Below, one piece after another: positions 49,507 to 58,282 of a DNA stretch of 64,000 nt; position 1 is the first letter of the stretch, and each line of letters begins with the position of its first letter. The translations under genes and the position numbers were made by a program. The notes beneath the pieces were generated by a model. That model worked only from the letters and a program-made list of their open reading frames with translations. It was not told where the DNA came from and did not search any database. The stretch lies in assembly GCA_964595575.1 (NCBI GenBank), contig CAZQRA010000013.1, forward strand, positions 1-64,000, read 5' to 3'. The stretch is from PALSA-612 sp964595575. GTDB lineage: Bacteria > Actinomycetota > Thermoleophilia > Gaiellales > Gaiellaceae.

Positions 49507-50673
49507 ATGCCGCGCGCGTGCGTCATCGTCCTCGACGCCGTCGGCGCGGGAGAGCTGCCGGACGCGGCCGACTACGGCGACGAAGGATCCGACACCCTCG
49601 GCAACGTGGCCCGAGCCGTCGGCGGTCTCGACCTGCCCAACCTCGAGGCGCTGGGCCTGGGGAACGTGGAGCCCCTCCTCGGCTGCCCGCCCCAGCCGGC
49701 AGCGCCGGCCGTGGCCGGGCGGCTGCTGGAGCGCTCCCGGGGCAAGGACACCACCACCGGCCACTGGGAGCTCATGGGCGTGGTCACGCCCACGCCGTTT
49801 CCCACCTACCCACACGGCTTCCCCGACGAGGTGATCGATCCCTTCATGAACCGCACCGGCAGGGGCGTCCTCGGCAACAAGCCCGCCTCCGGAACCGAGA
49901 TCATCCAGGAGCTGGGCGAGGAGCACCAGCGCACCGGCAAGTGGATCGTCTACACCTCGGCCGACTCCGTCTTCCAGGTCGCCGCCCACGAGGAGACGGT
50001 GCCCCTGGAGGAGCTGTACGCAGCCTGTCAGGCCGCCCGCGAGATCCTGACCGGAAAGCACGCCGTGGCCCGGGTGATCGCCCGCCCCTTCCTGGGGGAG
50101 CCGGGAAGCTACGTGCGCACCGCCAACCGCCGGGACTTCTCGCTTCCGCCTCCCCGTCCTAACTACCTCACCCTCCTGCGCGAGAACGGTCGCCGGGTGG
50201 TAGCAGTGGGGAAGATCGCGGACATCTTCGCCGGCTGCGATATCGACGAGTCGCACCCCACCAAGTCCAACGTGGAGGGGATCACCTGCACCATCGAGCT
50301 CCTGCGCAGGCTGGACGACGGCCTCGTGCTCGTGAACCTGGTGGAGACGGACATGCTGTGGGGCCACCGTAACGATCCCGTCAACTTCCACCGGGCCTTG
50401 CAGGACTTCGACCGCCGTCTGCCCGACCTCCTGGAGGCGCTGAGGACGGACGACCTCCTCATCCTCACCTCCGACCACGGCTGCGACCCCACCACGCCCT
50501 CCACCGACCACTCCCGGGAGTACGCCCTCCTCCTCCTCTACGCCGAGGGCAGGAACGCGGCCGGCCGCGTCCACGAGGGGGAGTTCGCCGACGTGGGGGC
50601 GACCGTCAACGCATGGCTTCGGGGCAAGAGCCCTCCTCGGAGTCTTCCCGGCCGGCCCATCGTGGAGCGGTGA
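49507..50673 (+). CDS. deoB: Phosphopentomutase
   Basis: The 388-residue alkaline-phosphatase-fold enzyme converts ribose-1-phosphate and ribose-5-phosphate (and the deoxy forms). Metal and phospho sites are visible in VIVLDAVGAGELPDA, SRGKDTTTGHWELMGV (nucleophile Thr), SADSVFQVAAHEE, VNLVETDMLWGHRNDP and TSDHGCDPTTPSTDHSRE. Followed after a 13-base gap by a nucleoside phosphorylase, it forms a nucleoside salvage pair. Confidence 0.95.
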   Translation: MPRACVIVLDAVGAGELPDAADYGDEGSDTLGNVARAVGGLDLPNLEALGLGNVEPLLGCPPQPAAPAVAGRLLERSRGKDTTTGHWELMGVVTPTPFPTYPHGFPDEVIDPFMNRTGRGVLGNKPASGTEIIQELGEEHQRTGKWIVYTSADSVFQVAAHEETVPLEELYAACQAAREILTGKHAVARVIARPFLGEPGSYVRTANRRDFSLPPPRPNYLTLLRENGRRVVAVGKIADIFAGCDIDESHPTKSNVEGITCTIELLRRLDDGLVLVNLVETDMLWGHRNDPVNFHRALQDFDRRLPDLLEALRTDDLLILTSDHGCDPTTPSTDHSREYALLLLYAEGRNAAGRVHEGEFADVGATVNAWLRGKSPPRSLPGRPIVER

Positions 50674-50686
50674 GGGAGAGCAAGCG

Positions 50687-51985
50687 CTGATTCGGCCGGC
50701 CGAGCTCATCCAGCGCAAGCGGGACGGAGGCGAGCTGAGCGGCGAGGAGCTGCGCGGGCTCGTTCTCGCCTACGCCCGGGGCGAGGTGCCCGACTACCAA
50801 ATGGCCGCCTTCCTCATGGCCGTCTACTTCCGAGGCTTGTCGAGGGCGGAGACCCTGGCGCTGACCGAGGCCATGGTGGCGAGCGGGCAGACCCTCGACC
50901 TGCGCTCCGCCCTGGGCCGGCCTGCCTGCGACAAGCACTCCACGGGGGGCGTGGGCGACAAGACCTCCCTGGCGGTAGCGCCCCTCGTGGCCGCCTGCGG
51001 CGCGCCCTTCGCCAAGATGAGCGGGCGGGGCCTGGGCCACACCGGCGGCACCCTGGACAAGCTGGAGTCGATCCCGGGCTTCCGGGTCGAGCTGGGCGTC
51101 GAGGAGCTCGTCTCCCAGGTACGGGAGGTGGGGTGCGCCATCGTCGGCCAGACGGCCGACCTCGTCCCCGCCGACAAGAGGCTCTATGCCCTGCGGGATG
51201 TCACGGCCACCGTCGACGAGGTGTCCCTCATCGCCGCCAGCGTCATGTCCAAGAAGATCGCGGCCGGGGCCGATGCCATCGTGCTCGACGTCAAAGTGGG
51301 GGAAGGGGCGTTCATGAAGACCCTCGACCGGGCCCGCGCCCTCGCCGCCACCATGCTCGAGCTGGGGCGACGGGCCGGCCGTCGCGTCGCCTGCCTGCTC
51401 ACGGACATGGACCAGCCTCTGGGGCAGGCGGTAGGAAACGCGCTGGAGGTGCGGGAGGCCGTAGCCACGCTGAGCGGCCACGGCCCACCCGACTTCAGGG
51501 AGCTCGTGCTCGCCGCCTGCGGCAAGCTCCTCGCCCTCTCCGACCTGGGCGTGGACGAGGCCCAGGGCCGCCGGCTGGCCGAGCGGGCGATCGCCGACGG
51601 CACCGCCGTCGCGGCCTACGAGCGCTGGATCCGCGCCCAGGGCGGAGATCCGGACGAGGGGGCCCTGCCCGTGGCCCCTATCGTCCGGCAGGTGGTCGCA
51701 TCCAGGACCGGGTACGTGCGCCGGGTCGGTGCCCTCGCCATCGGCCTCGCCGCCCTCCACCTGGGAGCCGGCCGGTGGACGAAGGAGGAGGCGATCGACC
51801 ACGCGGTAGGCGTGGTCTGCCTCAAGAAGCGGGGCGACCGAGTGGAGGAGGGAGAGCCCCTGGCCGAGGTCCACGCCCGCGACCCCCGATCGGCCGACGC
51901 TGCCGTAGCCGAAGTGCTGGCTGCCTACGAGATCGGCGCAAAGCCGCCGCCCTCCGTCCCGGTGGTGCTGGAGACGATCGGGTAG
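50687..51985 (+). CDS. deoA: Pyrimidine-nucleoside (thymidine) phosphorylase, non-ATG/GTG start
   Basis: The roughly 432-residue enzyme splits pyrimidine nucleosides with phosphate. The family signature SGRGLGHTGGTLDKLESIPG is present, with DKHSTGGVGDKTSL (phosphate site) and DVKVGEGAFMK. Homology begins right at IRPAELIQRKRDGGELSGEE, which lies upstream of the first in-frame ATG or GTG (GTG at 50786). The start is therefore probably CTG at 50687 or ATT at 50690, with GAGGGAGAG spaced about six bases from the CTG. It works with the upstream phosphopentomutase to feed deoxyribose into central metabolism. Confidence 0.9.
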   Translation: MIRPAELIQRKRDGGELSGEELRGLVLAYARGEVPDYQMAAFLMAVYFRGLSRAETLALTEAMVASGQTLDLRSALGRPACDKHSTGGVGDKTSLAVAPLVAACGAPFAKMSGRGLGHTGGTLDKLESIPGFRVELGVEELVSQVREVGCAIVGQTADLVPADKRLYALRDVTATVDEVSLIAASVMSKKIAAGADAIVLDVKVGEGAFMKTLDRARALAATMLELGRRAGRRVACLLTDMDQPLGQAVGNALEVREAVATLSGHGPPDFRELVLAACGKLLALSDLGVDEAQGRRLAERAIADGTAVAAYERWIRAQGGDPDEGALPVAPIVRQVVASRTGYVRRVGALAIGLAALHLGAGRWTKEEAIDHAVGVVCLKKRGDRVEEGEPLAEVHARDPRSADAAVAEVLAAYEIGAKPPPSVPVVLETIG

Positions 51986-51998
51986 CGAGTTGTCCACG

Positions 51999-52012
51999 GC
52001 CGATATTTCGGC
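51999..52012. promoter_or_regulatory. Palindromic operator candidate GCCGATATTTCGGC upstream of the oxidase operon
   Basis: The 14-mer has perfect arms GCCGA/TCGGC and lies 68 bases before the oxidase ATG, near a possible -10 GATTAT at 52024-52029. Its core CGATATTTCGG (52001-52011) recurs in reverse orientation at 58283-58293, upstream of the binding-protein gene and the XRE-cupin regulator. AT-rich cores are rare in this GC-rich window. Confidence 0.6.
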
Positions 52013-52079
52013 GATCGTTACGAGATTATGGCGAGCACGAGACCCATCCGGGCTGAGAGGAGCTGGGAAGGAGCGGGCG

Positions 52080-53204
52080 ATGACGAGACCTGACGTAGCC
52101 GTCGTGGGGGCAGGGGTGATCGGGCTGTCGGTGGCGCGGGAGCTGCGTAGGAGAGGACTGGAGCCGCTCGTCCTCGATCGCGCCGGCATCGGAGCGGGCG
52201 CCTCCGCCGTCCAGCCGGGGGGTGTGCGCCAGCAGTGGGGCACGCGCATCGCCTGCCGGCTGGCCCAGGAGGGCGCCGCCTTCTACCGGCGGGCGGAGGA
52301 GGCCCTGGAGAGCCCGGTGGGCATCCGCTTCCACGCTTGCGGCTACCTGTTTCTCGCTCACAGCGCCGAGGCCCTCGCCGAGCTGCGCGCCAACGTGGCC
52401 CTCCAGAACGACGTGGGCGTTCCCTCCCGGATCGTGACTCCCACGGAGGCGGCCGAGCTCGTGCCCGGCCTCCAGGTCGACACGGTGACGGGGGCCGCCT
52501 GGTGTGGGNNNNNNNNNNNNNACGTCGACCGGCCCCAGAGCGTGGTGGAGGCGCTCGCCCGCGGCCTCCGAGTCGAGATCGCGGAAGTACGAGCCCTCCG
52601 CCGTAAGGGGAAGGGCTGGGAGCTCGTCCTCGGGAGCGGAGAGGCCGTGGCCGCCCCGGTGGTGGTCGTGGCGGCGGGCTGCGACACCGTGGAGCTGCTA
52701 CGAACGCTGGGCGTCGAGCTTCCCATCGAGCCCGAGGAGCGCTACCTCTTCCTGAGCCAGCCGATCCGGGAGCGTCTGGTCGAGCCGCTCGTCATCTCCC
52801 GCGAGCGGCGGTTCGCCGCCAAGCAGCTTGCCAGCGGCCGGGTGCTGGCAAGCGCCCTCGACGCCACCGACGACGCCGAGGACGGCGCGCCGCGCTGGCG
52901 GGCGGCGATCCGGGCCTGCATCCGCGAGCTCCTACCCGTCCTCGAGTACGTGGAGTTCCCGATCTGCGTCAGGGGGGTGTACGACGTGACGCCGGATCGG
53001 CAACCCGCGGTGGGGACTGTCCCCGGCCAGGCTGACCTGTGGGTGGCTGCCGGCTTCAGCGGCCACGGCTTCATGATCGCTCCCGCCGTCGGCCGCATTC
53101 TCGCCCAGGCGATCTCGGGGCAGGGCGAGGACGAGGCACTCGAGCTGCTCGACCCGGCGCGATTCGCGGCGGGACGGCTGCTTCCCGAGCGGCAGGTCAT
53201 CTGA
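52080..53204 (+). CDS. FAD-dependent amine/amino acid oxidase (DAO family), interrupted by a 13-N assembly gap
   Basis: The product (about 374 residues as given) has the FAD-binding VAVVGAGVIGLSVAREL at the N-terminus, a QPGGVRQQWGTR motif, and the C-terminal VTPDRQPAVGTVPG and GFSGHGFMIAPAVG segments of glycine/sarcosine oxidase-type enzymes. Ns at 52509-52521 lie between VTGAAWCG and VDRPQSVVEAL. The family usually has about five residues there, so the gap size may be real and the frame holds. RBS GGAAGGAG precedes the ATG. It is first in an operon with four importer genes, so it probably oxidises the imported compound to an imine. The substrate is unknown. Confidence 0.87.
   Translation: MTRPDVAVVGAGVIGLSVARELRRRGLEPLVLDRAGIGAGASAVQPGGVRQQWGTRIACRLAQEGAAFYRRAEEALESPVGIRFHACGYLFLAHSAEALAELRANVALQNDVGVPSRIVTPTEAAELVPGLQVDTVTGAAWCGXXXXXVDRPQSVVEALARGLRVEIAEVRALRRKGKGWELVLGSGEAVAAPVVVVAAGCDTVELLRTLGVELPIEPEERYLFLSQPIRERLVEPLVISRERRFAAKQLASGRVLASALDATDDAEDGAPRWRAAIRACIRELLPVLEYVEFPICVRGVYDVTPDRQPAVGTVPGQADLWVAAGFSGHGFMIAPAVGRILAQAISGQGEDEALELLDPARFAAGRLLPERQVI
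52509..52521. other. Assembly gap (13 Ns)
   Basis: Thirteen undefined bases inside the oxidase gene. The reading frame is preserved across them as written. Confidence 0.99.
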
Positions 53205-53217
53205 GGCGGGCGGCGCC

Positions 53218-54105
53218 GTGTTCCTCCAGCTCGTCGTCAACGGCCTCGTGACCGGCTCGGTCATCGCCATCGCCGCCGTCGGCGTCTCGCTCCTGTACGG
53301 GATCCTCCGCCTGGTCAACTTCGCCTACGGCGACGTCATGACGTACGGCGCCTTCATGGGAGTGGTGTTCAACGTCGCCCTGGGCCTGCCTATGGCAGCG
53401 GCGACGCTGTTAGCCATGGTGGCCACGGCCATGCTCTCGGTGGCCCTGGAGTACGTGCTGTGGCGGCCGCTTCGGGCGCGAGGTGCTCGGTTCATGAGCT
53501 TGTTCCTCGCCTCCATCGGGTTGGCTCTCGTCCTTCGTCAGCTGATCCTGCTCGTCGCCGGGCCCCAGCCTCGGACGTTCGACGTCGACCCCTACAAGGT
53601 GTACGTGCTCGGCGACGTGCGCCTCTCCGGCGGCCAGCTTGTGGCCTTGGTGGTGGCGGCAGCCGCCATCGTCCTCGTCGGCCTCATGCTCGGGCTCACC
53701 ACCACTGGGCGGACGATGCGGGCCATCGCCGACGATCGCGTGCTCGCCTCGGTGGCCGGCATCGACACCGCCAGGGTGATCCTCATCACGTGGGTCGTGG
53801 CCGGCCTCCTCGCCGGTCTCGCCGGCGTGCTGAGCGGCCTGGTGCAGAACTCCTTCGACCCCAACTTCGGCTTCGCCCTTCTCCTTCCCACCTTCGCCGC
53901 CGTGGTCCTGGGTGGGATCGGGAGCGCCTACGGAGCCCTCGCCGGCGGGCTCCTGCTGGGGCTGGCGACCGAGCTTTGTACCTGGGAGAGCTTCTTGGGC
54001 GGCGTCGATCCTGTGTACAAGCCGGTGGTCGCCTTCGCCGTCCTCATCGTGGCCCTCCTCGTACGTCCCCAAGGGCTCGTGGGACGGGCGGTGCGGGCGG
54101 CATGA
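53218..54105 (+). CDS. livH: Branched-chain amino acid-type ABC importer permease LivH
   Basis: The 295-residue inner-membrane permease has about eight hydrophobic helices and the LivH landmarks GVSLLYGILRLVNFAYGDVM, GRTMRAIADDRVLASVAGID and LGGIGSAYGALAGGLLLGL (EAA-like loop). It starts with GTG 13 bases after the oxidase stop and overlaps livM (ATGA). The LIV family also carries amides, urea, polyamine-like and aromatic acids, so the name does not fix the substrate. Confidence 0.93.
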   Translation: MFLQLVVNGLVTGSVIAIAAVGVSLLYGILRLVNFAYGDVMTYGAFMGVVFNVALGLPMAAATLLAMVATAMLSVALEYVLWRPLRARGARFMSLFLASIGLALVLRQLILLVAGPQPRTFDVDPYKVYVLGDVRLSGGQLVALVVAAAAIVLVGLMLGLTTTGRTMRAIADDRVLASVAGIDTARVILITWVVAGLLAGLAGVLSGLVQNSFDPNFGFALLLPTFAAVVLGGIGSAYGALAGGLLLGLATELCTWESFLGGVDPVYKPVVAFAVLIVALLVRPQGLVGRAVRAA

Positions 54106-55067
54106 GCGCGATCGCGAGCGGCGAGTTCTGGGCCTTCGTCGGCGTCATGGCCGGCATCTACACGGTGTTTGCCCTCGGCGTCCAGCTCCAGTTCGGCTTC
54201 ACCGGCCTTCTCAACTTCGGCCACGTGGCGTTCATGGCGCTCGGCGCCTACGCGATGGCGATCCTGACGGTGAAGGCAGGGCTCAGCATGTGGCTCGCTG
54301 CCGCGGTGGCCGTGCTCGTGTCCGCCGCCTTCGGGCTGCTCCTCGGCCTTCCTACCCTGCGGCTGCGAGCCGACTACTTCGCCATCGTCACCATCGCCTT
54401 CAGCGAGATCGTCCGCTACGTGGCCACCAACGAGGACGGCCTGACCGGGGGCTCCCAGGGGACGATCAACCTGGCCGGGGCAGGCCAGGCGGCCCAGTAC
54501 AACGGCGACTGGGAGCGCTTCCAGCAGTGGCTGCAGGGTTTCCTCCACGTGGGCGCCAAGGACGCGGCCATGCTCGTTCCCGTGTGGACGGTCGCCCTGG
54601 GTCTCACCGCCGCCTTGGCCTGGGCCATGCGTACCCCCTGGGGTCGGGTGCTGAAGGCCATCCGAGAGGACGAAGACGTGGCGGCCTCCCTGGGCAAGAA
54701 CGTGTTCGCGTACAAGCTACAGGCGCTCGCCCTCGGCTCGGGGGCGGCAGGGGTAGCAGGCTGTCTCTACGCCTGGCAGTTCTCGTTCTTCAGCCCCGAC
54801 GACTTCGCTCCCCTCCTCACCTTCTTCGCGTGGATGATCGTGATCCTGGGAGGGCTGGGGCGCACGTGGGCGGTCCCGCTGGGGGCGTTCCTCTTCGGCG
54901 TGATCTTCGCGGGCACCCGGTTCTTCGACTTCGCCCCCTTCTCCTACTTCGACTCGGCCGAGCGCGCCTACCTCCGCCTGATCGTCATCGGTCTCCTCAT
55001 CATCGGGCTCGTCTTGTTCCGACCCCGGGGCCTTCTGGGTAGGCGGGAGGAGGCGCTCCTGGAGTGA
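54102..55067 (+). CDS. livM: Branched-chain amino acid-type ABC importer permease LivM
   Basis: The 321-residue permease has LivM landmarks: LGVQLQFGFTGLLNFGHVAF, LGLPTLRLRADYFAIVTIAF, GRVLKAIREDEDVAASLGKN and a C-terminal LLIIGLVLFRPRGLLG. A soluble loop (about residues 120-165) contains QGTINLAGAGQAAQYNGDWE. ATG at 54102 overlaps the livH stop; its stop overlaps the livG GTG, giving coupled translation of all importer subunits. Confidence 0.93.
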   Translation: MSAIASGEFWAFVGVMAGIYTVFALGVQLQFGFTGLLNFGHVAFMALGAYAMAILTVKAGLSMWLAAAVAVLVSAAFGLLLGLPTLRLRADYFAIVTIAFSEIVRYVATNEDGLTGGSQGTINLAGAGQAAQYNGDWERFQQWLQGFLHVGAKDAAMLVPVWTVALGLTAALAWAMRTPWGRVLKAIREDEDVAASLGKNVFAYKLQALALGSGAAGVAGCLYAWQFSFFSPDDFAPLLTFFAWMIVILGGLGRTWAVPLGAFLFGVIFAGTRFFDFAPFSYFDSAERAYLRLIVIGLLIIGLVLFRPRGLLGRREEALLE

Positions 55068-55837
55068 GCGCGAGGGCGATGTTGGAAGTCGAGCGTGTCA
55101 CCCGCCGTTTCGGCGGCCTGCGGGCGGTGGACGAGGCCTCCTTCGCCGTGGAACGGGGATCGATCACCTCACTGATCGGACCCAACGGGGCCGGCAAGTC
55201 GACCCTCTTCAACATCGTGAGCGGGTTCCTACGCGCCGATGCCGGCCGGGTGATCCTGGAAGGCCGCTCGATCGGTGGTCGCCCCGCCCACTGGATCGCC
55301 CGGCAGGGTCTCGTCCGCACCTTCCAAACTCCCCGCGCCCTCGCTCGACTCACCGTGCTCGACAACCTCCTGCTGGCAGCTCCCCGCCATCCTGGAGAGC
55401 GCCTGGGCTCGCTGCTCGTGCGGCCTTCGGCGGCCGCCCGCCGGGAGCGAGCCGCTCGCGAGCGGGCACAGGAGCTCCTGTCGCTGGTGCGACTCGAGCA
55501 GCACGCCGATGACCTCGCCGGCACGCTCTCCGGCGGCCAGCGCAAGCTCCTCGACTTCGCCCGGGCGCTCATGGCCGAGCCGCGCCTCCTGCTCCTGGAC
55601 GAGCCCATGGCCGGCGTCAGCCCGGCTCTGCGCGGCCAGCTCCTGGAGCACATCCGCCACCTGCGGGAGGAACGCGGGGTCACGTTCCTCTTGGTCGAGC
55701 ACGACCTGGACGTCGTCATGCGGGCGAGCGACCGGGTGGTGGTCATGAGCAACGGCCGCGTGATCGCCACCGGACGGCCGGAGGAGGTGCGCGTGGACCC
55801 GGCTGTCGTCGACGCCTACCTCGGCTCGCCGAGATGA
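55064..55837 (+). CDS. livG: ABC importer ATP-binding protein LivG
   Basis: The 257-residue ATPase has Walker A GPNGAGKSTLFN, the Q-loop, signature LSGGQRKLLDFARALM, Walker B LLLLDEPMAGV and the switch His in LLVEHDLDVV. N-terminal residues FGGLRAVDEASFAVERG are typical of LivG. The GTG start overlaps livM and the stop overlaps the livF ATG. Confidence 0.94.
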   Translation: MSARAMLEVERVTRRFGGLRAVDEASFAVERGSITSLIGPNGAGKSTLFNIVSGFLRADAGRVILEGRSIGGRPAHWIARQGLVRTFQTPRALARLTVLDNLLLAAPRHPGERLGSLLVRPSAAARRERAARERAQELLSLVRLEQHADDLAGTLSGGQRKLLDFARALMAEPRLLLLDEPMAGVSPALRGQLLEHIRHLREERGVTFLLVEHDLDVVMRASDRVVVMSNGRVIATGRPEEVRVDPAVVDAYLGSPR

Positions 55838-56607
55838 GCGCCCTGCTCGAGGCCCACGATCTCTACGCCGGCTACGGCGAGGCCCTCATCCTCCGCGGGG
55901 TGTCGCTGCGCGCCCACGAGCGAGAGATCGTGGCCGTCATCGGCCCCAACGGAGCCGGCAAGTCGACCTTGCTCAAGGCCGTGTACGGGCTCGTGCGGCC
56001 GCGGGCAGGGCGCGTGCTCTTGGCCGGCGAGGACATCACAGGCGAGCGTCCCGACCGGCTCACCCGCCAGGGCATGAATCTCGTCCCCCAGATGGACAAC
56101 GTCTTTCCCAGCTTGTCGATCCTGGAGAACCTGCAGGTGAGCGTGCTCCCGCTCCCGCGCGTCCGCCGCCGGGAGGCCATCGCCGCCGTGCTCGACCTCT
56201 TTCCGGCCCTGGCCGAGAGGCCGCGCCGCCCCGCGGGGAGCCTCTCTGGGGGGCAGCGCAAGCTACTTGCCTTCGCCCGAGCCCTCGTCACCGAGCCCCG
56301 GCTCCTCCTTCTGGACGAGCCCTCGGCCGGTCTTGCCCCGGCAGCCGCCGACACCGTGTTCGACACTGTGGCCGAGATCAACGCTCGTGGCGTCGGCATC
56401 GTCATGGTGGAGCAGAACGCGCGACGAGCCCTTGCCCTTGCCCACCGGGGGTACGTCCTCGACATGGGCAGGAACGCCTACGAGGGCCCGGCCGGCCGAC
56501 TCCTCGACGACGCCAAGGTGACCGAGCTCTACCTCGGCGGCTCCGGCACCACGGCGTCCAGCTCCACCTCCACGAGCGCCCCCGGGGGCACGAGTCCGCC
56601 CACGTAG
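55834..56607 (+). CDS. livF: ABC importer ATP-binding protein LivF
   Basis: The 257-residue ATPase reads GPNGAGKSTLLKAVYGLVRP (Walker A), LSGGQRKLLAFARALVTEP, LLLLDEPSAGLAP (Walker B) and MVEQNARRALALAHRGYVLD (switch). The conserved LivF end (ELYLGG) is followed by about 20 extra Ser/Thr/Pro residues that overlap the convergent Rid gene by 79 bases. The last part may therefore be a run-on rather than a selected extension. It completes the oxidase-livHMGF operon. Confidence 0.93.
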   Translation: MSALLEAHDLYAGYGEALILRGVSLRAHEREIVAVIGPNGAGKSTLLKAVYGLVRPRAGRVLLAGEDITGERPDRLTRQGMNLVPQMDNVFPSLSILENLQVSVLPLPRVRRREAIAAVLDLFPALAERPRRPAGSLSGGQRKLLAFARALVTEPRLLLLDEPSAGLAPAAADTVFDTVAEINARGVGIVMVEQNARRALALAHRGYVLDMGRNAYEGPAGRLLDDAKVTELYLGGSGTTASSSTSTSAPGGTSPPT

Positions 56608-56921
56608 TACGTGGTGTTGGCCGGCTCCACCCCGGCGAACGCCTCCCGGTGGGCGCGGGCGACTGCCTCCCAGTCGCAGCCGGGAGCGAGGAGGAGCCGG
56701 GTCCGCAAGACGTCCTCCCGGCGGGCGCCCAGACGCTCGGCTGCGGCCAGGGCCCTCGCGATCGCCTCCTTGGCCTGGCGGTAGGGATCGCCGGGATGGA
56801 CGGCGCCGTCGGGCCCCAGGGCGGCGGTGCCGCTGACGGCGACGTAGTTTCCCTGCCGCACCGCGCGGGCGTAGGCGGCGGCTTCTTGGAAGCCGCCGCC
56901 GTCCCGAAACCGCTCGCGCAC
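56529..56921 (-). CDS. RidA/YjgF-family protein lacking the archetypal Arg
   Basis: The 130-residue product has the Rid fold landmarks YARAVRQGNYVAVSGTAALG, QAKEAIARALAAAERLGARR, and the C-terminal GALVEVELDAVVPEPPR. Archetypal RidA imine deaminases use an Arg in the segment before VEVE. Here that region reads PANTTYYVGG, with Asn at the Arg position, so it belongs to a variant Rid group with uncertain activity. GTG at 56921 overlaps the stop of the binding-protein gene by one base, so the two are one operon. Its place beside an imine-forming oxidase suggests processing of the imine product. Confidence 0.82.
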   Translation of the reverse strand: MRERFRDGGGFQEAAAYARAVRQGNYVAVSGTAALGPDGAVHPGDPYRQAKEAIARALAAAERLGARREDVLRTRLLLAPGCDWEAVARAHREAFAGVEPANTTYYVGGLVPPGALVEVELDAVVPEPPR

Positions 56922-58210
56922 TAGCCGCGGAAGGTGATCGTCTTCAGCGTGGCGATCTTCGTGCCGCCTGAGTAGCGCCAGATCTCGAACACCGCCGAGC
57001 CGACGTCGCCGTTGCGGTCGAAGTCGACGGGGCTGAAGGCGCCTTCGTAGTCCACGTCCTTCCCAGCCAAGAGCAGCTTGACCGCCTGGTCGAGCTGCTT
57101 GAAGGTGACCTTGGCTCCCGGCGGCCCCGACACCGCCCGCAGGTTGGCCTTGATCTTGGCCGGCGACGACGAGCAGCCCTTGACAGCCGCCAGGAAGGCG
57201 ACCATGGCAGCGTCGAAGGCCGTGCCCTCGAAGCTCGTGTACGGCTTGGCGCCCTTCACCCTCGCCTTCCAGAGCGCGGCGAACGCCTTGCCGGCGGGGC
57301 CGCCGGCGGCGCTGGCCGCCGTGCCCCGAAGCCCTACCACGGGCTTACCCAGCTTGGAGAGGACGTCGGTGTTGCGCAGCGCCTCGGTCATCAACGTCCG
57401 CTTCGCCTCCCACTTGCCCGTGCGCACGAGCGAGGGCAGGAACTTCTCGAAGGTGTCCGGGAAGTCGATGATCACCCAGCCGGCAGGGTTGCCCTGGACG
57501 AGCTTCTGGGCCTCGGTGTCGAAGCTCCCCTGATCGGGGTTCCAGGCGATGTTCACCCCCACCTTGCCGCCCAGCTTCTTCCACTGGGCCACGAACAGCT
57601 GCTTGAGGGCTGTGCCGAAGGCGTCGTTGCGGGCGCCGACGTTCACGGTCGCTCCCCTACCGAAGGCCTGGAGCGCTGCTTGTCCGAGCACCTTGCCCTG
57701 GAGGGCGTCGGACGGGTAGGTGCGCCACAGGTAGCCGTTGTCCTTGATGCTGGAGATCTGAGGCGCGCTGGACGTGGGCGAGATCTGGACGACCTTGCTG
57801 GGGATCGTTACCGACTGGGCCATGGGGATCGTGGCGCTGGACGCCATCTCGCCGATGACCACGTTTACCTTGTCGGATTTGACCAGCTTGGTGGCCGCTT
57901 CCACCGAGGCGCTCGCCTGCGTCTGGCCGTCCTCGGAGGCGACGAGGTTGACCGACGCTTGGCCGGCCAGGCCCGCCCGCTCGAGCGAGGCGTTCTGGAG
58001 ATCGACCGCCAGCCGGACGGCCCGGTCGAGGTTGGAGCCGTAGGCGGCAAGATCGCCGGTGAACGGCAGCACCGTGCCGATCCGCAGCTCGAACGCGCAC
58101 GTCTTGTCGGCCTGGACCGGGTGCCGCGGGCCGGCCGGCGCCGTCGTGGCGACCACCAGGCTGGCGCTCGCGCCCGCCGCAGCCGCTGCCGCAATCCATC
58201 GCTTGGTCAC
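56921..58210 (-). CDS. livK: Branched-chain amino acid-type periplasmic/extracellular substrate-binding protein
   Basis: The 429-residue product has a signal peptide (basic MTKRW, hydrophobic AAAAAAGASASLVVATTAPAG) followed by IGTVLPFTGDLAAYGSNLDR, the LivK-type Peripla_BP_6 start. Further on come VVIGEMASSATIPMAQSVTI, QISPTSSAPQIS and NGYLWRTYPSDALQG. No lipobox is evident. GTG at 58210 has AAGGAGG upstream. It is transcribed divergently from the regulator at 58331 and separately from livHMGF, with ridA downstream. It supplies the ligand specificity of the importer. Confidence 0.93.
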   Translation of the reverse strand: MTKRWIAAAAAAGASASLVVATTAPAGPRHPVQADKTCAFELRIGTVLPFTGDLAAYGSNLDRAVRLAVDLQNASLERAGLAGQASVNLVASEDGQTQASASVEAATKLVKSDKVNVVIGEMASSATIPMAQSVTIPSKVVQISPTSSAPQISSIKDNGYLWRTYPSDALQGKVLGQAALQAFGRGATVNVGARNDAFGTALKQLFVAQWKKLGGKVGVNIAWNPDQGSFDTEAQKLVQGNPAGWVIIDFPDTFEKFLPSLVRTGKWEAKRTLMTEALRNTDVLSKLGKPVVGLRGTAASAAGGPAGKAFAALWKARVKGAKPYTSFEGTAFDAAMVAFLAAVKGCSSSPAKIKANLRAVSGPPGAKVTFKQLDQAVKLLLAGKDVDYEGAFSPVDFDRNGDVGSAVFEIWRYSGGTKIATLKTITFRG

Positions 58211-58282
58211 TGGAGCCTCCTTCGCTTCCTCTCGGGAAGCAGCTGTCGTATCGGGGTCGGATACAGAATGTCGTGAGTCTGA

